Assembly: GCA_910584795.1 (NCBI GenBank) | Contig: CAJUBZ010000018.1 | Location: forward strand, 1 to 22,457 | Reading direction: 5' to 3' | DNA length: 22,457 nucleotides | From: an uncultured Eubacterium sp. | Lineage (GTDB): Bacteria; Bacillota; Clostridia; Lachnospirales; Lachnospiraceae | Part shown: in pieces, positions 7,803 to 14,721 of the stretch | How positions within the stretch are numbered: position 1 is the stretch's first letter | Layout: the number at the start of each line of letters is the position of its first letter | Notes under the pieces: model-generated | The model's database searches: none | What the model was told of the DNA's origin: nothing | What the model saw: only the letters and a program-made list of their open reading frames with translations | Translations under genes and position numbers: made by a program

Positions 7803-9242
7803 TTATTCTAACGCATCATTCATTATTTCCAATGCTTTCGTTAATTTATCCTTTGCCACTGCTGAATAATTGATAATAAACTTATGGTTAAATTCTTCCA
7901 ATTCATTATAACAATAATCAGATACACTTGAAATATTTATAGAATTTTTTCTTAAAATTTCTTTAAACTTTTCATCATTGATTTTTTTCTTAATTCCCAA
8001 AATAAAATGAAGTCCGGCATTTTCCTCTTCTATTGTAACCTTAGAATAAATCGATGACTGCTTAATGGCTGTGATAATTGTATTGCGGTAATCACGATAA
8101 TAATTTCTCATTCGATTAATATGCCGCTCATAATAACCATCTGAAATGAAATTTGCCAATGTATACTGTTCAAAGCTGGAAACTGTACTGGAATAAAAGT
8201 TTAGTTCATCATTATATTTACGCATCAATTCATCAGGAAGCACCATATACGCAATTCGAATGGATGGTGCCAATGTTTTCGAAAATGTATTCATATATAT
8301 TACGTGGTCACTGTCCATCCCTGCCATAGGCGGTATTGGACGTCCTGAAAACCGAAATTCACTATCATAATCATCTTCTATAATAAAGCCATGATTTTCT
8401 CTTGCCCAATTTAAAAGATGCTGTCTTCTAGAAACAGGCATAACCCGTCCCGTTGGAAAATGGTGGGATGGTGAAATATGAACTCCATCAATCTTTTTTC
8501 CTGTTAATGCTTTTGCTGAAACTCCTGACTGATCAATCGGCAGATGTAAACATTTCACACCGTGACTTTCATAAACTTTGCTAATCTTCTGATATCCCGG
8601 ATCTTCCACTGCGACAACACTGTCATTTCCTAATAGCTGCACAATGATACTATACAAATATTCTGTTCCTGCCCCAATAATAATGTTATCTTTGTCTACA
8701 TCCATTCCCCGAAAATGTGACAGATGATCTGCAATTGCCTCCCGCAATTCTAAAACTCCACTAGGACTGGGACTAGTTAAAAAGGAATTCTCTTTGTCTA
8801 ACAATGTCTGCCTCATAATTCTGGACCATGTTGAAAATGGAAAATTATCATACATAATGTGATTAGAATTAAAATCTACCAGCCAATCTTTTTTCATATT
8901 TGCCTGTTGTTTTTTTGTATATTCCTTCTCTTTGTTATTCTTTGGACGATTTTCCTTTGTTTGAATATAGTTATGTAAACTGTTTTTTATGTATTGTTCA
9001 CTGATCCGACTGGCAAAATAACCTTTCTTCTCCTGTGTATAAATATACCCTTCCACAATCAACTGGGCATAGGCATTTTCTACTGTAATCACACTAATGC
9101 TGTGATTCTTTGCCATCTCCCGTTTGGACGGAAGCTTTTCCCCTGCTTTTATTTTTCCTGATAGAATATCTTCTTTTATGCAATTGTATAAATACTCATA
9201 TAGAGATTGTTTCCCTCTTTTTTCAAAATCATATGTCAGCAT
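7803..9242 (-). CDS. pdxR: MocR/PdxR-type GntR regulator with aminotransferase-like domain
   Basis: A 479-residue regulator with a GntR winged helix at residues 9-78 (LPSKREMAKNHSISVITVENAY) joined by a charged linker (about 85-118) to a fold-type I aminotransferase domain. EDDYDSEFRFSGRP carries the pyridine-nitrogen aspartate near 291, and NTFSKTLAPSIR contains the pyridoxal phosphate Schiff-base lysine at 322. MocR proteins of the PdxR group sense pyridoxal phosphate and control vitamin B6 genes. The gene lies divergent to a pyridoxal kinase across 141 bases, which supports that role. AAAGGAG precedes the ATG. A strong promoter (TTTACA, 17 bases, TATAAT) with a palindrome inside it lies in the shared region, suggesting autoregulation. 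The PdxR name rests on context; other MocR subgroups are possible. Confidence 0.82.
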   Translation of the reverse strand: MLTYDFEKRGKQSLYEYLYNCIKEDILSGKIKAGEKLPSKREMAKNHSISVITVENAYAQLIVEGYIYTQEKKGYFASRISEQYIKNSLHNYIQTKENRPKNNKEKEYTKKQQANMKKDWLVDFNSNHIMYDNFPFSTWSRIMRQTLLDKENSFLTSPSPSGVLELREAIADHLSHFRGMDVDKDNIIIGAGTEYLYSIIVQLLGNDSVVAVEDPGYQKISKVYESHGVKCLHLPIDQSGVSAKALTGKKIDGVHISPSHHFPTGRVMPVSRRQHLLNWARENHGFIIEDDYDSEFRFSGRPIPPMAGMDSDHVIYMNTFSKTLAPSIRIAYMVLPDELMRKYNDELNFYSSTVSSFEQYTLANFISDGYYERHINRMRNYYRDYRNTIITAIKQSSIYSKVTIEEENAGLHFILGIKKKINDEKFKEILRKNSINISSVSDYCYNELEEFNHKFIINYSAVAKDKLTKALEIMNDALE

Positions 9243-9257
9243 AAATTCTCCTTTATC

Positions 9258-9301
9258 TGGTATTATAATCCGTTTGTGTTATGGCAATATCAATAATACC
9301 A
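9258..9301. promoter_or_regulatory. Inverted repeat in the pdxR-kinase intergenic region
   Basis: TGGTATTAT (9258-9266) and ATAATACCA (9293-9301) are perfect complements separated by 26 bases. The left half lies just upstream of the regulator's ribosome binding site. Such spaced half-sites would suit the dimeric MocR regulator, but no binding consensus could be compared here. Confidence 0.4.
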
Positions 9302-9308
9302 TATAGTG

Positions 9309-9337
9309 ATTATACTTTATTACATTAATAATGTAAA
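9309..9337 (-). promoter_or_regulatory. Promoter of the MocR-type regulator with internal palindrome
   Basis: On the minus strand TTTACA (complement of 9332-9337) and TATAAT (complement of 9309-9314) are separated by exactly 17 bases. The palindrome TTACATT-AAT-AATGTAA (9320-9336) covers the spacer and most of the -35 box, an arrangement typical of a repressor site. The plus-strand kinase gene lacks an equally good promoter, which would fit activation by the regulator. Confidence 0.6.
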
Positions 9338-9383
9338 ATGATTGTATTAATATTACCAGTGAAAGGATGGATTAAAGTTTATT

Positions 9384-10220
9384 ATGAAAAGAGTTTTAAG
9401 TATTCAGGATTTGTCATGTATTGGAAAATGTTCCTTAACAGTAGCATTGCCTATTATTTCAGCAATGGGAATAGAAACAGCCATTGTTCCAACTGCTGTT
9501 TTATCTACACATACCATGTTCAACGATTTCACTTTCAGAGATTTGACTGAGGATATGGATAAAATCAAGAAACATTGGGTAAAGGAAAGATTTGATTTTG
9601 ACGCCATCTATACCGGGTATCTTGGATCAAAAGAGCAGATTGAAATTGTCACTGACTATTTTGACACCTTCAAAAATAAACAAAATTATATTATTGTAGA
9701 TCCTGCTATGGCTGATAACGGAAAATTATACACAGGTTTTACTCCTGACTTTGCACTGAAAATGGCAAAACTTTGTTCCAAAGCCGATATTATTCTTCCA
9801 AATATTTCTGAAGCATGTTTTATGTTGGGAAAAGACTACATTGGAGAAGACGCTACTCCTAGCCAGATAAAAGAACTCTTAACAGAACTGACTTCTCTTG
9901 GAGCCAAAATCGTTGTTATTACAGGAGTAAAATTCGGAGAAAATGATTTTGGTTTTATGGGATATGATACAAAAACAGAAGGATTCTTCCAATATTCAAC
10001 CGAAGAAATCCCTATGAAATCTCACGGTACCGGGGACATTTTTGCCAGTGCATTTACCGGAGCACTGATGAATCGTTATTCGGTATACAATTCATTGAAA
10101 ATCGCAGCTGATTATACATGTGCCTGCATCAAGAATTCATACAATGATTCTGACGCTGTGAATTATGCTGTAAACTTCGAGGCAGAGATACCACTATTAC
10201 TAAAGATGATTGGGAAATAA
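9384..10220 (+). CDS. pdxY: Pyridoxal/pyridoxamine kinase (PfkB/ribokinase superfamily)
   Basis: A 278-residue cytosolic kinase that phosphorylates B6 vitamers to regenerate pyridoxal 5'-phosphate in the salvage pathway. The start MKRVLSIQDLSCIGKCSLTVALPIISAMG is characteristic of the PdxK/PdxY group. VLSTHT occurs near 39-44, VDPAMADNGKLY near 105-116, and the anion-hole motif SHGTGDIFASAF carries the catalytic Asp at 218. It is the only clear plus-strand gene here and is divergent from a MocR/PdxR-type regulator. GGATGG is 13 bases before the ATG, rather far, so translation may be modest. A hairpin terminator follows. The exact vitamer preference (pyridoxal or pyridoxamine) cannot be read from sequence. 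Confidence 0.88.
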   Translation: MKRVLSIQDLSCIGKCSLTVALPIISAMGIETAIVPTAVLSTHTMFNDFTFRDLTEDMDKIKKHWVKERFDFDAIYTGYLGSKEQIEIVTDYFDTFKNKQNYIIVDPAMADNGKLYTGFTPDFALKMAKLCSKADIILPNISEACFMLGKDYIGEDATPSQIKELLTELTSLGAKIVVITGVKFGENDFGFMGYDTKTEGFFQYSTEEIPMKSHGTGDIFASAFTGALMNRYSVYNSLKIAADYTCACIKNSYNDSDAVNYAVNFEAEIPLLLKMIGK

Positions 10221-10239
10221 TATGAATATATAAGAAAAC

Positions 10240-10288
10240 GGGTATGTCACAATAGTTAAATTTTCGTGACATACCCATTTGTTTGTTT
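10240..10288. terminator. Bidirectional intrinsic terminator
   Basis: GGGTATGTCAC (10240-10250) pairs perfectly with GTGACATACCC (10266-10276), followed by ATTTGTTTGTTT on the plus strand. On the minus strand the exit side reads GTTTTCTTATAT. It lies between the convergent kinase and antitoxin genes and can serve both. Confidence 0.8.
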
Positions 10289-10310
10289 ATACAACTATTT
10301 CGCTACCTAG

Positions 10311-10595
10311 TTATTTCTTAAATGGCACTAACTCTAATTTCAGTTTCATCCCCATACCTTTTGCCAATCGTTTGAGCATTTCCAAACTGGGATTTCTTGT
10401 TCCATTTTCTATTCTGCTAATATCTGCCTGTGTAATCCCTGTTCTTTCAGATAATTCCTTTTGTGTAAGGTTCTGCTGTTTTCTTGTGTCAATCATTGCC
10501 TGAATAATATTAAATTCTGGTTCTAATGCATCATATTCTTCTTTTACTTCTGGATTAGCAAGCATATCTTCTTTAAACTTTTCAAAACTATTCAT
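10311..10595 (-). CDS. higA: XRE-family antitoxin (HigA-like)
   Basis: A 94-residue DNA-binding antitoxin, the second gene of a HigBA-type pair. A canonical Cro/C1 helix-turn-helix reads NLTQKELSERTGITQADISRIENG in the middle of the protein, followed by PSLEMLKRLAKGMGMKLKLEL. MNSFEKF was taken as start because AAGGAG lies 8 bases upstream; the longer frame begins inside the toxin gene without one. The ATG overlaps the end of the toxin gene by 8 bases, so the two are translationally coupled. It should neutralise the toxin by binding and repress the operon through its helix-turn-helix. Family assignment is firm; partner specificity is inferred from adjacency. Confidence 0.87.
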   Translation of the reverse strand: MNSFEKFKEDMLANPEVKEEYDALEPEFNIIQAMIDTRKQQNLTQKELSERTGITQADISRIENGTRNPSLEMLKRLAKGMGMKLKLELVPFKK

Positions 10596-10944
10596 TTTTG
10601 TTTCTCCTTTCATAGTCATTCTTATATTGCAACGCTTTTTTCATTTCACTCGTAGGTGTTTTCTGATTTTTTTTAACAAACCCATTTGTTAATATTATTT
10701 TTCTATCATTTGCAAAAAAATATAAAACTCTTACTATGTTGTTATTCTGAATTACTCTAATCTCAAAAATATTCTTTCCTATATATTTAGAATATGGCAT
10801 TTTAATTTGCGGACCATTTTCTTCTAACAAGTCAGTTATTCTTAAAAATTTTGCCATCATTTTAGGTTCTAGTGTTAGTAAAAAATCTTTTACAGGCTGT
10901 TTACCTTTCTCTGTAGAATAAAAATCTACTATGTATTTCTTCAT
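10588..10944 (-). CDS. higB: RelE/HigB-like toxin (phage Gp49-like family)
   Basis: A 118-residue basic protein of the ParE/RelE superfamily, Gp49-like branch, whose characterised members are mostly ribosome-dependent mRNA interferases. Recognisable segments are VDFYSTEKGKQPVKDFLLTL at the N-terminus, KYIGKNIFEIRV, then NNNIVRVLYFFANDRKIILTNGFVKKNQKTP, which is the conserved core with its arginine and lysines. It ends in a lysine-rich helix. The toxin-first order and the 8-base overlap with the antitoxin gene are typical of HigBA. GGAG is 5 bases before the ATG. A near-perfect sigma-A promoter lies 15 bases further upstream. The ribonuclease activity is inferred from the family. Confidence 0.87.
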   Translation of the reverse strand: MKKYIVDFYSTEKGKQPVKDFLLTLEPKMMAKFLRITDLLEENGPQIKMPYSKYIGKNIFEIRVIQNNNIVRVLYFFANDRKIILTNGFVKKNQKTPTSEMKKALQYKNDYERRNKNE

Positions 10945-10958
10945 CTCTTCTCCTTTCT

Positions 10959-10987
10959 ATATTATGTCGTATCAGACATATTGTCAA
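10959..10987 (-). promoter_or_regulatory. Promoter and operator of the toxin-antitoxin operon
   Basis: On the minus strand TTGACA (complement of 10982-10987) and TAATAT (complement of 10959-10964) are 17 bases apart. The spacer holds an inverted repeat TATGTC...GACATA (10963-10980) with a 6-base centre that overlaps the -10 box. This is where an autoregulatory antitoxin would be expected to bind. Confidence 0.8.
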
Positions 10988-11001
10988 TCTTTTTTTCACG
11001 C

Positions 11002-11033
11002 AAAAAGCACATCTCCCCTCAAGGAAATGTGCC
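11002..11033 (-). terminator. Intrinsic terminator of metK
   Basis: On the minus strand GCACATTTCC and GGGGAGATGTGC form a stem of about 10 pairs with one mismatch around a TTGA loop, followed immediately by TTTTTGCG. It lies about 65 bases beyond the metK stop codon and just upstream of the toxin-antitoxin promoter. Confidence 0.8.
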
Positions 11034-11098
11034 TCTCTCCATAAACCAAAAACAATAATTTTATTGTACTTTAAATCCTATCTTATTTCAATAATTTC

Positions 11099-12286
11099 TT
11101 AAACCAACTTTGCCAATTCTTCTGCCTTATCTGTCTTCTCCCATGGCAAATCTAAATCATTTCTTCCAAAGTGTCCATAGGCAGCAGTCTGTTTATAGAT
11201 TGGTCTGCGTAAATCCAACATCTTAATAATTCCTGCCGGTCTTAAATCAAAATTTTCACGGATAATCTCTACTAACTTTTCATCACTTACTTTTCCTGTA
11301 CCAAAAGTATCTACCATAACAGATGTAGGATGAGCTACACCGATAGCATAAGATAGCTGAATCTCACATTTGTCAGCCAATCCTGCTGCGACGATATTTT
11401 TTGCTACATATCTTGCAGCATATGCTGCAGAACGGTCTACCTTTGTGCAGTCCTTTCCAGAGAAAGCTCCACCACCGTGACGAGCGTATCCACCATAAGT
11501 ATCAACAATAATCTTACGTCCAGTCAATCCACTGTCTCCATTTGGTCCACCAATAACAAAACGTCCGGTTGGGTTAATAAAGAATTTTGTATTCTTATCA
11601 ACCATCTCTGCCGGAAGCACTGGATCAAATACATACTTTTTAATATCTTCATGAATCTGCTCCTGTGTTACTTCTGCATCATGCTGTGTAGAAAGTACTA
11701 CTGCATCAAGTCTCACTGGCTTACCATTCTCATCATATTCTACTGTAACTTGTGTTTTTCCATCAGGTCTTAAATAATCCAATTTACCATTCTTTCTCAC
11801 TTCTGTTAATTTCAATGCTAACTTATGTGCTAATGCAATTGGATAAGGCATCAACTCTTCCGTCTCATTTGTTGCATAACCGAACATCATTCCCTGGTCT
11901 CCTGCACCAATCGCATCAATATCTGCATCTGACATCTTATTTTCCTTTGCCTCAAGAGCCTTATCTACTCCCATAGCAATATCTGCGGACTGCTCATCAA
12001 GGGCTGTAATCACACCACAGGTATCACAGTCAAATCCATACTTTGCTCTATCATATCCTATCTCTCTGATAGTTTCTCTTACTACTTTCTGAATATCTAC
12101 ATATCCTTTCGTAGTAATCTCTCCCATCACTAATACAAGACCTGTGGTAATGCTTGTTTCGCAAGCCACACGGCTCATTGGGTCCTGTCTCATTAATTCA
12201 TCTAATATTGCATCGGATATCTGATCACAGATTTTATCCGGATGTCCTTCGGTTACTGATTCTGATGTAAATAATCTTTTCTCCAT
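11099..12286 (-). CDS. metK: S-adenosylmethionine synthetase
   Basis: A 395-residue cytosolic enzyme making S-adenosylmethionine, phosphate and pyrophosphate from methionine and ATP, normally as a tetramer. Signature segments are GHPDKICDQISDAILDE (14-30), the ATP-binding GAGDQGMMFGYATNET (127-142) and the glycine-rich GGAFSGKDCTKVDRSAAY in the C-terminal third. Length and motifs are standard. GAGAGG precedes the ATG. The leader carries a SAM-I riboswitch with its own terminator, so the product of the enzyme shuts down its expression. A terminator follows the gene, making metK monocistronic. Confidence 0.97.
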   Translation of the reverse strand: MEKRLFTSESVTEGHPDKICDQISDAILDELMRQDPMSRVACETSITTGLVLVMGEITTKGYVDIQKVVRETIREIGYDRAKYGFDCDTCGVITALDEQSADIAMGVDKALEAKENKMSDADIDAIGAGDQGMMFGYATNETEELMPYPIALAHKLALKLTEVRKNGKLDYLRPDGKTQVTVEYDENGKPVRLDAVVLSTQHDAEVTQEQIHEDIKKYVFDPVLPAEMVDKNTKFFINPTGRFVIGGPNGDSGLTGRKIIVDTYGGYARHGGGAFSGKDCTKVDRSAAYAARYVAKNIVAAGLADKCEIQLSYAIGVAHPTSVMVDTFGTGKVSDEKLVEIIRENFDLRPAGIIKMLDLRRPIYKQTAAYGHFGRNDLDLPWEKTDKAEELAKLV

Positions 12287-12412
12287 GCTATTTTCCTCTC
12301 TATTGTGCTTTTAATGATTTTAAAATACTTCTCTTTTATCTTTTCTGCACTTTGTTTTTCCAGACAAATATCCATGTTTGCCTAAATATCATCCACACTG
12401 CCTGCAAAAATA

Positions 12413-12570
12413 AAATGAAAAAGCCACTGCAATGCAGTGGACTTGAAATCAAGGTATTCAAATCCTCTTATTGGTCAGACTTTCATCTGCTCAGGTTGGC
12501 ACCTTCCTGACTATGTCGGGGTTGCCGTGGTTTCATCGGTCCTTGTACCTCCACCACTCTGAATAAGAGA
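12413..12570 (-). ncRNA. SAM-I (S-box) riboswitch with intrinsic terminator, upstream of metK
   Basis: On the minus strand the aptamer opens with CTCTTATTCAGAGTGGTGGAGG (as P1 CTCTTATT at 12562-12569 and the GGTGGAGG core), continues with CCGATGAAACCACGGCAACC and closes with AATAAGAG (12465-12472). These are the conserved S-box blocks. It is followed by a perfect terminator stem CCACTGCA/TGCAGTGG (12424-12440) and a T-run. Binding of S-adenosylmethionine is expected to favour the terminator. A small CTTGAAATCAAG stem (12442-12453) lies between them and may take part in the antiterminator switch. Confidence 0.93.
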
Positions 12571-12590
12571 AAATATTTTTTCACAAAACA

Positions 12591-12619
12591 ATACTACTAT
12601 TATATTAAAAATATGTCAA
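12591..12619 (-). promoter_or_regulatory. Promoter of the metK leader
   Basis: On the minus strand TTGACA (complement of 12614-12619) and TAGTAT (complement of 12591-12596) are 17 bases apart and lie just upstream of the riboswitch. This is the expected position for the start of the S-box transcript. Confidence 0.65.
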
Positions 12620-12661
12620 CATAATAATATTTTCCTATTTTTCTATGTCTCTTTTCTTATT

Positions 12662-13462
12662 TCACACCTTATTTGTTTCCAATCTGCTGATATACCAGTA
12701 AGTACTTCCTACTGTTATACCTCCTACAACATTTCCTAATGTAACCGGAAGCAAATTACCAGCAAAAAAATTATACCATGTTAAACCTGTTGTATTAACA
12801 CCCATGTTTCCATATGCCATATCGGCAAATAATCCACCACTAATATAACTCATGTTTGCAATACTATGCTCTAATCCGCAAAATACAAATATCATTACCG
12901 GAAAGAACATTCCTATGATTCTTCCTAAATTATTTTCTATCATCGTAGACAGCATAACTGCAAAGCATACTAAAATATTACAAACCAACGCTTTAAAGAA
13001 TGCTGTGTCAAAGCTCATCTGGCACTTGCTGACTGCTGTTGATATAATTCTCTCGGCATAACTATGTTCAAAACGGGAATAAACATCTCCTAATGCAAAC
13101 ATTGCAGCCACAAACAATGTCCCTATTAAATTTCCAAAATAAACCACAATCCAGTTTTTAAACAGTTCTCTTATTTTTATTTTCTTCTCATACACTGAAA
13201 TAATCATCAAATTATTTCCTGTAAACAATTCTGCTCCATTATAAACAACTAATATTAAACCTAATGGAAAAACAGCAGCCTCTATCAATTTTGAAACGAC
13301 TGTATTATTTACTGACAAAGAAATCAGCATTGCTACATTTCCTGCAATAGCAATAAAAAAGCCTGCCATAATTCCGAGTACTAAAGTTTTCCCTACAGAT
13401 AGTTTCGCTTTTTTCACCCCATTTTCAGAACATTGTATTGTTCCGCCTCTTGTATCTAACAT
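12662..13462 (-). CDS. Formate/nitrite transporter family (FocA/NirC) channel
   Basis: A 266-residue integral membrane protein with six hydrophobic segments, the first being VLGIMAGFFIAIAGNVAML and others including LIEAAVFPLGLILVVYNGAEL, VYFGNLIGTLFVAAMFAL and PVTLGNVVGGITVGSTYWYI. The segment GAELFTGNNLMI matches the family signature (AELFTGN). FNT proteins form pentameric channels for formate, nitrite or hydrosulfide. In a fermentative clostridium, formate export or uptake is the likeliest role, but the substrate cannot be fixed from sequence. AAGGGAG precedes the ATG. An extended -10 promoter lies at 13511-13539. It appears to be monocistronic, with metK downstream under its own promoter. 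Confidence 0.87.
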   Translation of the reverse strand: MLDTRGGTIQCSENGVKKAKLSVGKTLVLGIMAGFFIAIAGNVAMLISLSVNNTVVSKLIEAAVFPLGLILVVYNGAELFTGNNLMIISVYEKKIKIRELFKNWIVVYFGNLIGTLFVAAMFALGDVYSRFEHSYAERIISTAVSKCQMSFDTAFFKALVCNILVCFAVMLSTMIENNLGRIIGMFFPVMIFVFCGLEHSIANMSYISGGLFADMAYGNMGVNTTGLTWYNFFAGNLLPVTLGNVVGGITVGSTYWYISRLETNKV

Positions 13463-13510
13463 TCACATCTCCCTTACTTTTTTTCGACAATATCTGATTG
13501 TTTCATAAAA

Positions 13511-13539
13511 ATTATATCAGAGATACATATGTTAGTAAA
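13511..13539 (-). promoter_or_regulatory. Promoter of the formate/nitrite transporter gene
   Basis: On the minus strand TTTACT (complement of 13534-13539) and TATAAT (complement of 13511-13516) are 17 bases apart, with an added TG extension in front of the -10 box (TGATATAAT). The -35 abuts the palindromic repeat region that begins at about 13541. Confidence 0.65.
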
Positions 13540-13540
13540 G

Positions 13541-13673
13541 AACAAAGAGTTCGCTTGCGAACTCTCTCGCGAGGCGCAGGTTCTAGGGAACACCTACATT
13601 TCCACGCCTCTGCAATCCCTACGGAGCTTTTTATTATATAGGAATTGCAGAGCAATTTCTTATATAATAAAAA
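13541..13673. repeat. Cluster of palindromes, candidate dispersed intergenic repeat
   Basis: Three stem-loops occur in 130 bases. AGAGTTCGC-TT-GCGAACTCT (13546-13565) is perfect. GAGGCG (13571-13576) pairs with CGCCTC (13605-13610). TTTATTATATAGGAATTGC (from 13630) pairs with GCAATTTCTTATATAATAAA (to about 13671) with one indel and one mismatch. The stretch is locally GC-richer than its surroundings. A short open frame on the plus strand (13529-13711) runs through the palindromes and has no ribosome binding site, so it was not called. A MITE-like or REP-like repeat, or a structured RNA, would fit. Confidence 0.5.
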
Positions 13674-13699
13674 ACGGATGCACTTCAAAATGCATCCGC
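13669..13699 (-). terminator. Intrinsic terminator of the Fn3 lipoprotein gene
   Basis: On the minus strand CGGATGCA and TGCATCCG form a perfect stem around TTTTGAAG, followed by TTTTTTATT. It lies 13 bases after the stop codon of the lipoprotein gene. Confidence 0.85.
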
Positions 13700-13711
13700 C
13701 TTATAAAATAA

Positions 13712-14647
13712 TTATTTTTTTGTCTTAACAGATTTTTTTGCCGGTTTACTATAAACATCTACTCCAACTAAATTTTTCTTTACTGCTACAACCTGTACAA
13801 AATATTTTTTATTTTTCTTTAATTTTTTAATTGTAATAGTATTTTTCTTAGTTGTTTTAAACTTAACATTCTTTATAAACTTCTTGTCTGTTGCCAATGT
13901 TACTTCATATTTTTTAGCACCTTTTACTTTGTTCCATTTTACTGTAACAGAAGCGCTCTTTGCCTTTTTCTTTAGCTTATTTGCTTTTATCTTTTTCAAT
14001 TTAGGTTTCGCAATCGTATTTGCTGCTTTTACTTTCTTTTGAACATCTGCTAATGCTACATTTCCTTTAGTTGTTGCAAATAAAACAGACTTCTTTCCTA
14101 ATGGTACATTGAATTTTACAACTTTTTTATCTGTCTCAGAAATTGTTCCATTTGTCTTAACAATATTATTTGGCAATGTTACCGATACTTCAAATACAAT
14201 TTTACTCATATCTACCGAGTTTGCTATTGCATTAACATCTCCCATATCTCCTGCATCACCCATCATATCTTTTGTGTCAATTTCTGTATAATAGGTATCT
14301 GTTGTGATATATGAATTGTCAGAAAAATTTAACTCTGTTGCCATATTTACTTTTTCTAACTGTTGAATCTGCATGTACTCTTTTCCATCAACCGTTACTG
14401 TCCTTACAGTGAAACCATCTTCTTTAAAAGACTGCTCCAATGTCTGCCAATAAGTTGACATCATTGCATCGGTTATTCCCTCTTTCTTTAATTCTGTATT
14501 CATAGCTGCCTTATCCAGACGCATAGTCATGTATATCATACCGCTACCATTCGGGTTAATTACCACATCCATTTTCACTGATGCACAACCGGAAAATACC
14601 ATAACAACTACAATCAACAGTGCCATAAGTTTCGTTTTAATCTTCAT
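13712..14647 (-). CDS. Lipoprotein with C-terminal fibronectin type III-like domain
   Basis: A 311-residue exported lipoprotein. The signal MKIKTKLMALLIVVVMVFSGC ends in a lipobox with cysteine 21. The middle (about 22-205) begins VKMDVVINPNGSGMIYMTMRLD, which resembles LppM-type lipoprotein domains. The last 95 residues, from KPKLKKIKANKLKKKAKSA to the end, read like a fibronectin type III domain (VTVKWNKVKGAKKYEV, YFVQVVAVKKN) and are extremely lysine-rich, as in many Lachnospiraceae surface proteins; a cell-wall-binding role is plausible. AAGGAGG precedes the ATG. A palindromic AT-rich stretch (GTTATTA...TAATAAC, 14668-14687) lies upstream. It follows leuA by 74 bases and has its own terminator. 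Precise function is unknown. Confidence 0.78.
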   Translation of the reverse strand: MKIKTKLMALLIVVVMVFSGCASVKMDVVINPNGSGMIYMTMRLDKAAMNTELKKEGITDAMMSTYWQTLEQSFKEDGFTVRTVTVDGKEYMQIQQLEKVNMATELNFSDNSYITTDTYYTEIDTKDMMGDAGDMGDVNAIANSVDMSKIVFEVSVTLPNNIVKTNGTISETDKKVVKFNVPLGKKSVLFATTKGNVALADVQKKVKAANTIAKPKLKKIKANKLKKKAKSASVTVKWNKVKGAKKYEVTLATDKKFIKNVKFKTTKKNTITIKKLKKNKKYFVQVVAVKKNLVGVDVYSKPAKKSVKTKK

Positions 14648-14721
14648 GCTGCTTCCTCCTTTTATATGTTATTAAATATATAATAACACAATCTTTTCAC
14701 AATTCATACTAATTTATTATC

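Noticed and set aside
13529..13711. 60-codon plus-strand open frame
   Set aside because: It runs through nested palindromes and the lipoprotein terminator, has no ribosome binding site and has a composition dictated by the repeats.
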